Shown here piece by piece: positions 25,247-37,208 of a stretch of 64,000 bases of DNA. The DNA is taken from positions 1 to 64,000 of the forward strand of contig JAEMWC010000105.1 of assembly GCA_016490735.1 (NCBI GenBank), written 5' to 3'. The notes beneath the pieces are model-generated. The model did not search any database. It worked only from the letters and a program-made list of their open reading frames with translations, and was not told the origin of the DNA. Made by a program: the position numbers and the translations under genes. Each line of letters begins with the position of its first letter. Position 1 is the first letter of the stretch. This DNA is from Pachyseris speciosa. Lineage: Eukaryota; Cnidaria; Anthozoa; Scleractinia; Pachyseridae.

Positions 25247-25427
25247 GCACAGAGAAAGTCGGGGACGATTTTAGATGGTGAATCGCGGCAAAGAGAAAGT
25301 AAGGGTACATATGAATGTTGTGCCGCGTAGCACTAGGAACTCAAATAGCGGCACAACATTCATATGTACCCTTACTTTCTCTTTGCCGCGATTCACCATC
25401 TAAAATCGTCCCCGACTTTCTCTGTGC

Positions 25428-25500
25428 GACCTTGTAGCTCAGTCGGCAGAGTAACGGTAGATCTAATCCAGAGGTCGTGGGTTCGATTCCCACCGAGGTC
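25428..25500 (+). other. tRNA-like segment, unit C (inverted)
   Basis: The inverted partner of units A and B. It differs from them at one base in the anticodon arm (CCAGAG instead of CCGGAG). Confidence 0.65.
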
Positions 25501-25765
25501 AAAAGATTTTTTCTTTGCCTCGTGTGGTTCCCTGTTTCCCTTTACTAGGGCTAACGCCCAGTGGGTTATTCATGGGTGTAAGTAGCACTTTAATTTACAC
25601 TTTAGAGTTAATTCTCTATTCCACTATTTGAGTTCCTAGTGCTACGCGCACAACATTCATGTAAACGCAGCCTGATTTTGTTCGATTAGCGATTTAGCGA
25701 GTTTGTTTACTTGTGCGACAGGCGGCGGCAATTCTCACCCCTATTGGCGTCTGGGGCGCTCAATC

Positions 25766-26070
25766 AGGGAGCTTTAGCAACGACGACGGCAACGGCAACG
25801 AGAACGCCACAAAACAATAGGCTTAATGAGCAAAAACAATGGCTCTGCACGTGCGTTTTACATTTTGGTACATTTCTTTCCCGTCCTCTGCAAAACAACA
25901 ACGTGAAATGACCAAATTTTAGTTTTCGCGAGAACGGGAGCGTGTGACTGTAAAGTTTATTTCTTTTTCCTTAATTTAATGGCGTTCATAACAATTTAGT
26001 CCCTGAATAGTTCGCCAGTCCTTTCCAAGTTAAACAAATTGAATAATAGCGAAAGCGTTACAAAAACGAG

Positions 26071-26101
<31 letters not shown>

Positions 26102-26124
26102 CGTCGCCGTTGCTAAAGCTCCCT
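25766..26124. mobile_element. MITE with AGGGAGCTTTAGCAACG ends
   Basis: About 359 bp with long inverted ends: AGGGAGCTTTAGCAACGACG followed by ACGGCAACG on the left, and CGTTGCCGTCGCCGTTGCTA then AAGCTCCCT on the right. No coding capacity and no clear target duplication. A G-run follows directly (26138-26153). Confidence 0.7.
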
Positions 26125-26153
26125 AATGAAATAAGGGAGGGGGGGGGGGGGGG

Positions 26154-27237
26154 GCATTGTTTTTGGAGTATTCTAGCGACTCCTATTCTGGTGTAGGAAT
26201 GAGTGAATACGCGGAATAAGTTTTTCCAAAAGAACACGTATTCTCGGAAAAGAATACTCTTGCTGAAGGTTATCCGAGTCCGGAGCGCAATCTGCAACGA
26301 GAATCTAAACCTAATTTCCGGTCCCACGTCACAAGCTTGGTGGGCCGCGCACGACTTTCCCAAAAGAACGCATATTCTTCGTTTTCCTAATAAACCATTC
26401 ATTCTGCTATAACATTAAGGGTACCCACTCAAATGAAAGAAGCATACATATACATGATACTGAAAGGTACTTTACTTGGATACTGGATGTTACATAGTAT
26501 TCAATATTTTGCAAACGATTAGATTCTTTTCTTCTCATGTCTACTTTTAGTATTAGTCAACCTTGATACTGAATACTTTCAGAAGATATCTATACCCCTC
26601 TCACAGACAGTTTTTTGGTTTGCCGGTTCGCTCATCGTCTAAACACTCTAATTTTGCTTCATTCTAAAAGATTAGAATGTGGAATAACCCTTCTTCTCGA
26701 AATTTCCAGTGAGGAGGTTACATCACATGCCCACTATTCTGTACACTCCAAAAGAACATCTTTGGTCACTAAAAGTAAACTGTTCAAAACAAGAGGCTTG
26801 AAGAAGCCTTCACTTTGGCCGACATTAGTTGCATTGGTGCGAAGACTTAACGCATGCACTTTAGAGTGCAGACAGCGATTTGTGACTCAAGAAAATCAAC
26901 AAATGAAGCCCAGATTAGTACTTTGTGCCTTCGGGCAAAGTGATAATCTCTAGATTTTTGTTCATAATGCAATTTTCACGGCACTAGTGTGGCTAGGGTA
27001 ACAGAACATTAAAAAACACTGACATCACAGTGACATAACTTATTACTGACTGAAAGAAAATTACTGATATGCTGTTTTGTTTCCAAAAGAAAGCCACATT
27101 GAACAAGAACTTCCTTTTCTTTAAATTTCCAGATGGACAAAACAATGTACAAATGCTAAACAAAGCTTAAGAGCAGGATGAATTAGATGTTTTGCTGCAT
27201 TTTCAGCGACAAAAATCAGGTTTCAAAAACTTGTAAT
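26154..27237. other. Stretch without a recognisable gene
   Basis: Nothing beyond short open frames. The right part is probably 3' flank of the LRR gene: a minus-strand AATAAA (TTTATT at 27238-27243) lies about 40 bases beyond its stop codon. Confidence 0.5.
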
Positions 27238-27243
27238 TTTATT
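27238..27243 (-). terminator. Poly(A) signal of the LRR gene
   Basis: AATAAA on the minus strand, about 40 bases past the stop codon at 27284. A normal hexamer at a short but usual distance. Confidence 0.5.
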
Positions 27244-27283
27244 AGGATGGCTGGGGCTTCAGTTTGCTAGACCCAGGTGACAG

Positions 27284-29508
27284 TCAGCCTGACTCCACAA
27301 TTTTATTTGTCTTGTTCAAGTTCTCTACGTCTTGTAAAGATATATTCTTGCAGTGAGAAAGATTCAGCTGTGTAAGGTTTGCACATTTTTGTGATAGCAA
27401 CATAACTGGCTCCACAGTTAATTCACAACACCTTGAGAGATTTAGTGACCTTAAATGCAAGAAGCTCGATGACGTTATTAGCTGTAAAAGAATTTCATCA
27501 CTCAACCCATCAACTGCAGACATATCTAACACTTGTAACTCCACAGAATTGGATAAAATAGATAAGAGGTGCTCTGGCAAAGACTTACTCTGTGAAAAGT
27601 TACTGCCATGAAGGTTCAGCTCGTTAAGTTTGGGGCATGCCTGCACCAGAGAGAACAACTTGTTTTCCTTGCCAACAGATGAGGGAATAAAATTACCCAC
27701 TAAATCTTTGCAGTCTGCCATCACAAGACATTTCAAAGACCTGCAACATGTACCAAGTACTTTAGTGTCTACGCTTTCCAAGCCAGAAATGTTGAGTGAT
27801 TCCAGCAAAGTTCCAGAATTTTTAAGAAATTGTACCAAATGAGGCTGAAATTTGATCGCTGCATTTCCAGCTATGCTGAAGAACCTAAGGTACTTCAGCA
27901 ATGTAATGTACTGAAGACAGCCCTCTGTAACACATGAGCAGCAATTAAGGTAGAACTCGCAAAGCAAAGGACAAATCTCGCAAAGACTTTTGACTGCCAC
28001 ATCTGACACTGAAGTGTGGGACAGATTCACAGATACAAGTCTCAAACTTTTTGAAAATTTACCAACGTTTAAACTAAATGCATTGCTACAGTGAGTCATT
28101 GCCAAATGAAACTTCTTCAGATCCGTTTGTGTAAGCAGAATTTTCTCCATTCCATAACTTGTGATGCTGGTTGAAGTCAAGTTGATATCTAGTAAACTGC
28201 GACACCTCGGAGCACAATCACTCCCACAGAGTAGATCAATCCCAGCATCAGTGATCTGGGAGCAGGACTCGGTCCTCAGGACTTTAAGCTCGGTGCAACA
28301 TGATCCAAATGACTCCAGAACATCATCTGTGCAAGCTTGACAGCCGCTTAAGTCAATGGACCGAATGCAAGGAAGATTTTTGGGAATCTGTCTTAATGCT
28401 TTTGCTGAAAGACGTGAACAGTTTTTGAGGGAGAGCTGTGTCAATTTCTGAAATGGAAAATACAAATGACAATTATTAAATATAAAAAACTCACAGTTGT
28501 GGCTTGAAAGGAAAATACAGGTTGATGAAAACAACAGCATGGCAACATAATCATTCTCCCTATTAAGTATTTGTATGAGACAAATTTTTAAGCTGCCACT
28601 TATAATTACATGAGCCACTGCATAGCTAAGCTGTGAACTACATAAAAATGTGTTGGAAAAGAAGGCAACAAATCTTCTACACCGTAGGATAGGCTAAGCT
28701 TTGGCCTTGGCCCAGATGTCAGCTTATGGTATAAATTCACATCTTAGCTCAGCTGTGGCCTTTTTTCATGCAAAAGGCTCTTTTTGCAGTTTGTACCCCA
28801 TGAAGATTGGAACCCCCAATGAGGCTGTCACCTCACGTAAAGTTAACACACCTTGCAACGGTATCCCACAACACCAAGTATCTGATCGCTGACGAGTGAA
28901 CTACACACACTCAAGTCCAAGTGCTTGATGTTGGAGTGTAGAAGGATGTGCAGGTGACATAGTTTTAACTGCTTCTTCTCACAAAGAATATTCAACAGTT
29001 CTTGAATGAGCTCTGAGTCTGAAAAAAAAAATGTCAACAAAGAGATTCATGAAGGATGGGGGAGGGGTGGTTGGGTAGGAACTTTCCAGCTTTAATGCCA
29101 TTCTTTTCTTAGGGCCTGTTTACATACATGTATATATGAGGTCGCTGTTTAAATCGCTAATTCTCGGCCTTGATGTCACTGTCAGAATTTTGCCGGGAAT
29201 GATGTCTCTCGTCTGGATTTCATTCTATGTGCTGTCGCTACTTTTTGGGCCATGTCACTTGCCGGAATTTAACCTGGCAGGGCCTCACTGATGCAAAGTA
29301 GAAGCGCCACCTCCATATCTGATAGAGACACTGAATTCTGCCCCTTTATTTAGAATAGAAGCAGGCAGATTTACTTACTTAAGCCATCAAATGGACCCAC
29401 AACATACTTGTACCGATGAAGGTCTTGGACTGATGAAGTATTGTACGAGAGGACGATGTCTTTGGCGACGCTTAGAAGACTGACTTTCTGCAGCGTTTGT
29501 ATGCTCAT
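27284..29508 (-). CDS. Leucine-rich-repeat protein, AMN1/FBXL-like
   Basis: Three exons (29508-29379, 29018-28852, 28447-27284) with agreeing phases give 486 aa. The N-terminal region (MSIQTLQKVSLLSVAKDIVL... then LNSELIQELLNILCEKKQL) leads into cysteine-type LRRs: LKHLDLS-like, LTQLSLKNCSRLS, IRSIDLSGCQACTDD, LKVLRTESCSQITDAG, ending in LTQLNLSHCKNISLQDVENL. The shape resembles AMN1 and the LRR part of FBXL proteins, which act in ubiquitin ligases or mitotic-exit control. I see no F-box, so a substrate-binding or scaffold role is only a guess. It is head to head with DCLRE1A, 368 bp apart, and may share its promoter. Confidence 0.85.
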
Positions 29509-29876
29509 AACTGAACATTCGCGAAAAACTGTGGGTAAAAGAGTTAGACTTGAGCCTACTGAGGTTGAATAAGTGCAGTGATGGAGCTCTTCTCAAGGAA
29601 ATACCAACAACCCAGATAAATCGTGATGGAACACCACAGCAATATTGGAATTGCAGGGTAATGGTCATGTAAGAGAACACTCGTTCATTCTGATCAGCTG
29701 CCTTACCTTAGTAGACAAGTATGTCACGTACGCCGAATTTTCGCGTATCATACGGTATCCCAAGTAGTTACCAAAAAATTAAACATGGCGGTGGATTTGA
29801 ATAGTTTCGACCAAGTTGTGATTCAGCGTCGATTTTTCGGTGCTAGAGAAGGGAATTAAACGGTTTACATTAAATA
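29509..29876. promoter_or_regulatory. Bidirectional promoter, LRR gene / DCLRE1A
   Basis: The 368 bp between two divergent start codons must hold both 5' leaders and the promoter. It contains an E2F-like TTTTCGCG (about 29737-29744), a YY1-like ACATGGCGG (about 29783-29791) and no TATA box. Such compact head-to-head arrangements are common for DNA-repair genes. Shared control is inferred. Confidence 0.5.
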
Positions 29877-32800
29877 ATGGAAGGAGATGAAGATGACGAT
29901 GACATATGGGATGAAAAGTCTTTGAAGCTTCTCAAACGAAAGCAGCAGAACTCAACTCCTAAGCGCGGGAAAATATCTTCAACCGTCAAGTTATCCAAGC
30001 GTTTAACAAAGGACGTGAATAAAGCCCAAGTCACTGCTGATTTGCAGTCTTCACAAATGACAAAATCGGACAACAGTAGAGGTAGAGGGCATCTAAAGAA
30101 GGCAACACAATCAAAGCGCAAAAGAATCGATTCTTCCAGTAATCGAAATGAATTGGAAAATATGTCTTCTGGTATGAAGAGGTCAAGTCAACTGATTCAA
30201 ACAAAAATAGTAACACCTCAAAAAGACGCCATGGATGGTTTTTGCCCAAAGTGTCAGATGCCCTTCTCCGCCTTAATTGGACAGTCTCCCGGATGGCATG
30301 TCAGAGAATGCTTAGAGACTAAATATTCTTACATAGGTATAGTACTTCATACTATATACTTTGGTATAGTACTTCACAGTCGAATCCCTATTAAGTGACC
30401 ACCCTCCGGGAAATGGGAGGTGGCTGCTTAAAAGGCATTGGCTGCATCATGTCAAGATAACTTATAAACGTGTGTTGAAAGATTTTATCAGTCATCATTT
30501 TCTATTTCAGACTCTCATCTGTCATTACCTTTCCAAAACAAAGCAAAACTATGTGTCTTAAATTTTTAGTGGTCCGGCTTAACAGGTTAAAGACAATGGC
30601 TGATTAATAGGGGTTTATATTTACAGTATTTTATTGACACTAATTTTGGGACTTAAATATCTAACTGGCTGCTTAAAAAGGGGTGGCCGCTTAATAGGTG
30701 GCCACTTAATAGAGGTTCGACTGTAAATATTATAGGGCATTATTTTAATCAGTGGCTAAACAAGTTTATCTAATCTTTTAAGCTGCCAAATCCATCCATC
30801 AATCAGTAAGTAACTCAGGCAGTCACTCACTCAATTTATTTATCAATCAGGCAATATTATCATTATAATTAACCAGCCACTCAATTTGTTGTGTGACATA
30901 ATTAATTATTTAGTCAGTAAATCAACTGGCCAGTCAATCAATCAATTGATCAATCAATCAACTGACTGAACGACAAACCAACCAATGGACTGACCAATGG
31001 ACCAACCAATCACTCCATTGATTGATTGATTGATCAATTAATCAATCAGTCAATCAATCATTGAATCAGACAGTTGGACATTTAATAATTGTTCAATCAA
31101 ATATTAACAAAATATTTAGTGTTTCTTTTCTACAATGGTTCAGTTAGTAAGACATTTACCAGCGGGTAAATGCAGTTAATGGAGCATGACGCCCCAGGGG
31201 GGTAGGCTGAGAAGGCATGCCCCTTCGTACCTACCCCTTCGTCGTACTTTGAGTCATTGTCTGACTATAAAGTTTTGCTAATGCCACTCCTAGTCATTAT
31301 TTGGCTAGCTTGCACGAAGCCAATCTTTTAAAGCAGTTTTGTTATGGCTCGACCACGTTCTCAGCCCGTGACGTCGCCTCAGCCCGTGACGTCGCCTCAG
31401 CCTGCGACATTGCCATCATGTAGTTGTTGTTTATTTAGCCTGCGTGTATCATTTAGTTGCATGACGTATGTTATGGTTGCATGACGTATGTTTAGTTGCA
31501 TGCGTATGTTACAAGCGGAATAGTGACATTAATAGATTATTAGGGTTTGTTTTGAGCTGGGGTACACTGTATTCTTCTTTATTTCTACATGTAGGTGACT
31601 GTGCAGATGGGATTCACTGTAGATCTACTTTTTCTCCTCATTATAAAAGATATTCTCACTCACTTCTGGCCACTACCAGAAGTTGTGGCATCTTTGAGAA
31701 ACAAGATGAAGGAAATAGCAGTAAAGACATAAAGGAAGAGTTGGTGAGGAATTTTTTGGAACACACTAGTTGTCACAGAGTTTTCTTTTAATTCTTCCTC
31801 TCTCCCTACCTCCCATCCCTCTTTCTTTCTCTTACTTTCTCAATTCTCGGCTTTCTTGTCTCCTTTCCTTCCATTCTTTTCTTGCCTCCAAAACTGAATT
31901 ATCGCTTTATTTAAAGTGTAATGCTTTAAATATTTTTTTAAATTTCCATTGATTTTACAATAAAAATTAAATAAGTCCAATGTTTGAATTAAAATAAGCA
32001 TCTATCTAAAAAGTATATATTTATATTTGGGAGTAACAGTAAAGCACTGAAATATTTAAAAACACTTACAGTGTAGTAAAATAAGCAATAAGAATAACTA
32101 CCAGTCTTATAAACTGCCTGTAAAACTAAACGTAAAACATCTGTGGATCAAAAACTCATCTATTCAATTCTGTCAGATACTTTTCAACAACTATTTTCTA
32201 TATACACTATATCTTTCAGGGCTGTGCTCTAGCAGTACCCGGTGGCCCCTAGTGACTTACTTCTGGCTTTGGGTGCCAAGGAAATGTTAGTTTTTTTATT
32301 GACCAAATTTAAGTGCTGGGCATCCTGGACTTCAAAGGTTCAGAGCTGTAGGCTCCCAAAAAATTTTCTTAGAGCACACTCTTGTCTTTGTTTCATTCCT
32401 ACAATTCCGTCTTTGTTATATCAACTGCCTTTTAGATTCTGAGGAAATCACAAGTTGCAAGCAAGTCAGGACTCATGTAGTTAGGGATGTCATAATTTTG
32501 TTTGTAGTCTGAAACCTCTTTCAATTTCTTTTAAAGATGGAGACAAAGGTCCAGTTGTCACGGCAGTTGACCTTTTCAGGCCACAATTTGCCAGAAACAG
32601 TTAAAAGAACTATGGGTGATGATTCTGAAATACAAGCAACAGCCTTAAGTAGTACTTTGGATGGTGAAAATAGAGATTTGAAGCCACAGGGCTTTTCCAG
32701 TAACAAAACAGATGAATCTACCTCTTTTGCTAATGAACAAACTCTCTGCAAAGAACGTGTCAAGAATGATTTTTGTAGCGATACCAAGGTGGAGAGAGAT

Positions 32801-34652
32801 GATACCAGTTTGAGGAACAAAGTGCAAAAGGGCAAGAAACTCCTGAAGGTTTCTGGAATCCTGAAGGCAGCAGTGTCTAATGATAGTGATGAAAGTGAAG
32901 TAATTTCTGATAAACCAAGGACTTCAAGTGAATTTCACTGTACAGATGGTTCATCCATTCAGCACTCCAATATTAAAGAAAGTGGCAAAGCTCATTCTAT
33001 GTCTGGAGTAAATTCTGTTGAACAAGACTTGAATACTGGGATAGATGATTTTGAAATGTCATCAGATGACGACTTGTTTGGAGATACAATGGCCTTTGGA
33101 AGTTTGTGTAGAAGTTCTGATGCACTGTGCCATGGATCGCAAGGTCAAGTAAATAATGAAGTGAGCCAGCAAAGTTTTGATATGAATGAAAAGCTTCACC
33201 ATCATCTCTCACAAACTGTAGCTTCAGTTAAACAGGGAAATACAAAAAACAGTGATGCCCAACAAAAAAAATCATTTTCACGGTCACCAGTAAAGTCAAA
33301 GTCACAACTTGAAGATCAGAAAGAGATTATGTCTGTTCCATCAACCTCCACTCAGAAACAGCAGTCACTGTTGTCATTTTCCAAAAAATCAAATGCCAAA
33401 ACAGCGTTAACCAAGGCATCACTGAAACAAACTGATATAGGAGTATTCTTTGGGTTGAAACCTCTGGCAAAACCTGTTGAAAATAAATTGATTTGTGCTC
33501 AAAAGGATGCCAGAGTTTCAAACTCGTCACAGTCATCTTCAGTGTCTCATAGGCCTGGTGGGTGGAAAGGAAGAAAATATGAGCGAGGTGATGCCAAAAA
33601 TATTGACTATATCTCTGAAAGTCAAAGTTCAGGTCCAGGAGAAGATGCATCTGCTGCCCCTCAATCAAAAAAGAGTTGTCCATTTTACAAGAAGATCCCT
33701 GGTAGTGCAATAACAGTGGATGCATTTCGTTACGGTGATATCCCTGGTTGTCGTGCTTATTTCTTAAGTCATTTTCATTATGATCATTATGGTGGACTGA
33801 ATGGCAAATTCACAAACCCCATCTACTGCAGTAAGGTGAGTCAAGCACCTCGTAGGTCATTAATAATTAAAATGCATTCTGGAAAGGGGCATACATGTCA
33901 TACCGCTCAGTTTTGGCCTTACAGGTGTAAAACCAAATCTCTCTAAATTCACTCCACTTTGGCATACAGACTGGTTGTGATGTCAGAAATGAAGTTCTGC
34001 ACTTATTTTGTGACTTAAAGGCCTGGATTCAGAAAAATAATTGGCATATGACTTTTGCCTAACAATTACCCAACTCAAAACAAAAGAAATCAACCATCAG
34101 ATCCTTTTGTTTCTGTTTCTTGAGTTTTTGGCTAAAGTCATATGCTAATCCTTCGGATCCTAGTTTTCTAATCACAAAATAAGTGCAGAACTTCATTTCT
34201 GACACTATTTCCAGTCTATATGCCAAAGTAGAGTGAGTTTAGAGATAACTATTTTGGATTTAAGGCAAAAAGGGATATACGCTCCTTTGCAGAATACCCT
34301 TCAATTGTGAAGGACCCTGAAGGGCTGGCTAGTTTGGTGGCTCAGTTAAAAAATGGCTTACAGTGTATGTACTGATTTGGACCCTGTATCCATTTTTTGC
34401 AAAATTACTTCAGTCCACTTTGTCTAACTGTCAGATGAAATTAAATTAAACAGCGTACATGTACGTTGGAAAAGAGTGGTAGCCTTGTATCAAGAGTTGT
34501 GGGAATGTTAAGAGAGATGAAAACTATGAAAATGCCAGGACAATTAAACTGCTGATGCCTTTATGTACACCAAAAAATTCAGAAACTACTCAAACCTAAC
34601 ATTTTACAGAATACTGGTGACAATAATAAGAAGAATATTATAGGTAAGCATG

Positions 34653-34683
<31 letters not shown>

Positions 34684-37159
34684 AAAAAAAAACATAAGTG
34701 TCCCCAAACAATTATCTCACTATTGCTCACTTGGACTCCTGACCCCAGTCTTTTCCAAAGGGAGTCATGGACATACTGAATAATAAGCTGACTTGTTAAC
34801 AGAGAGAATGACTGATTGTTACTACTGAATAATTGTTTGAGAAACAAACTGATATCTTGATTGAGGCTGTTAAGTTTCACAAATGAACAGTATTCCTATC
34901 ACTTTGTTTTCTAGATCACTGCAAACCTGGTAATATCAAAGCTGTATGTGAGAAAGCAGTTTGTTCATCCACTTCCCATGAATGTTCCCACTGTAATCCA
35001 AAATGTCGAGGTGACTCTGCTGGAGGCAAACCAGTAAGTTCAATCTTTAAAGTCACAACCATGAAATGAATTATACAGAACAAGTTTCACTTACTTCTCT
35101 GGGAAATACTGATGACAAAGCATCAGGCTTTGTTTTCTTTCCCTGCCCTTAGTTAGCATTCCTTCTCTTCTGGGTTACTGGTACTTCAAACAGGAGACAT
35201 CAATCTTGCATAATTATGGTTTTGTACTTAAGACATTATTTCATAGGGGATAAAACTGAAAGCAATGTTCAAGCCTAAATTTTGTTAATAAGTGTTCCTT
35301 TCCAAATGACCAAAACTTCTGGAAATTATGGGTGGTGAATCAAATCAAAAGGAAAAAAGTTTCCCAATATTCTTGAAAATAAATAAAACCAACCCAAACA
35401 TCTGCTCCATTTGTACATTTTTACTGAGGCCAGGTTTCTCTTATTTTGGTGAATTTGATTATTCTGGTGTGAGCATTGTTTCAACTAATGCAGTGAAAAT
35501 GGAATAAATTAAATTAAATTAAATTAAATTAAATTAAATTAAAATTAAAGGTCAAATGAACCGAAATTTCAAAGTTTTTTTTCTGAAGTCAATTGTTATT
35601 GAATTTTGTAGCTTAAGTAAGAAATAAACATATTCTGGAGTTTCAGAGTGATCGGGTATTGTATCCCAGAGATATTGGAGGCTGAAAAGTGCTTCGTTTT
35701 GGCTTTCGTATTCGTAGAGCGGTCGGGTCAATTGTCGGGAATTTGTCGGAATTAACAGTCGTGACGTCACTATTGGCGAGCTGAAAAATTGCGGGAACAT
35801 TAAAAACTACAAGTGAGTCTTGAAATTAGTGTCGTTTTCTTAGCGGAAAGCATTGTGTTTTGTGCTGCAATAAACTGCAGCAACAATTCCAAGTGTAAAG
35901 TAAGTATTTTCAAGTTTCCTCATGACCCAAAACTACGGAAGGAATGGCTCATAAGACTGAAGAGGGAATCGAATGCGTGTACCTTAGTGCCAACCGTTTT
36001 CCTACGACATTGGAAAACGGAATTCGAACTTCCATTTTCGTTTTTCGTTTTCCTACGACATTGGAAAACGGAATTCGAACTTCCATTTTCGTTTTCCGTT
36101 TTCCTACGAATTTGGAAAACGGAATTCGAACTTCCATTTTCGTTTTCCGTTTTCCTACGACATTGGAAAACGGAATTCGAACTTCCATTTTCGTTTTCCG
36201 TTTTCCTACGACTTTGGAAAACGGAATTCGAACTTCCATTTTCGTTTTCCGTTTTCCTACGACATTGGAAAACGGAATTCGAACTTCCATTTTCGTTTTC
36301 CGTTTTCCTACAACATTGGAAAACGGAATTTGAACTTCGAATTTCGTCTTCGCGTTTCTGTCATTTCCGTATTGCACCTGAACCGAAAGACGGAAGAGTG
36401 TTGACACTTCCTGTCGCTAACAAAATTAAAAAGGCCTGGAAACAACGGATGATGTTTTGGCGGGAATCATAAAAAATGGCTGCTTTAGAAAAGATCGTAG
36501 ATGAAGACTTTGTCCGCCGTTTTCTCATTGAGGAAAATAACAGCCATGAAGACCTTCTCGAGGTAATCAAGGATCGTTACCCGAATCTAAGGGGCTGCAG
36601 TTTGCGTAGTGTCAAAAGATTTTGTAATTATCATGGCATCACGAAGAGAATGTCCGTTGCTGATGGCACAGTCGACATCGCAGTACAAGGTGCCATATCG
36701 GAGGTAAGACTATGTTCCAAATTTATCATGAAAAGTCTCTGTATTGAAATTTTTTTAACTGTACAGTGGGACCTAGATAGCCATTTCATTCCTTGAATTG
36801 TATAATAGTGTACGCACAACACAGCATTTTCATTTCCTTGCTGTTGTAGTCATCAATGAATTCGAAACTTTAAAAACATCATCCTGCCCTCGCTGGCATT
36901 CCCTCCCCCGGGCGTTAGACATGTCGAATGTGTTGATGTTTCTATGTGATTGATATATAACAGAACAACAACAACAGCAACAACATTTATTCGTACTGTG
37001 CTATACAGGTTACAAAAATACTACGGTATACATGTAAATTTTAAAATCATATACGTACAGTAACGGGTCACCCAAAAGAACTTCCAATAGTCAGTTGCAT
37101 ACGGTTTGTAGCGGGCTGAAGAATTCTTAAAATTTATTTTCTATAAACATAGCTGAAAA

Positions 37160-37208
<49 letters not shown>

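Larger units (their letters stand above)
24749..25655. mobile_element. Composite of three tRNA-like repeat units
   Basis: Three copies of a roughly 298-bp unit: two in direct tandem (offset 297-298 bp, tRNA-like part on the minus strand) and a third inverted, making a large palindrome centred near 25349. The whole block is flanked by a 14-bp direct repeat TTCATGTAAACGCA (24735-24748 and 25656-25669), which suggests it entered as one piece. Each unit has a 73-nt tRNA-like segment. Open frames reading PCSSVGRVTVDL are simply the tRNA-like segment translated. Confidence 0.75.

Noticed and set aside
24876..25500. Three functional tRNA genes
   Set aside because: Acceptor, D and T arms look right, but the anticodon arm has about three pairs and no normal loop, so I annotate tRNA-like segments instead.
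24725..25585. Repeated open frames containing PCSSVGRVTVDL...WVRFPPRSKDF
   Set aside because: They are translations of the tRNA-like segments and flanks of three repeat units; this type of spurious peptide is typical of tRNA-derived sequence.
32521..33725. Minus-strand frames up to 132 codons
   Set aside because: Antisense to DCLRE1A exon 3; no domain.
35995..36350. CRISPR-like direct repeat array
   Set aside because: Units are contiguous with no unique spacers, the setting is eukaryotic, and the inverted partner array shows it is a transposon end.
35813..36472. Long open frames through the 51-bp repeats, on both strands and in several frames, with [20 protein letters not shown] repeats
   Set aside because: Openness follows from a 51-bp period divisible by three and a stop-poor unit. 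No real protein would be open in nearly all frames. Same for 42634-42946.
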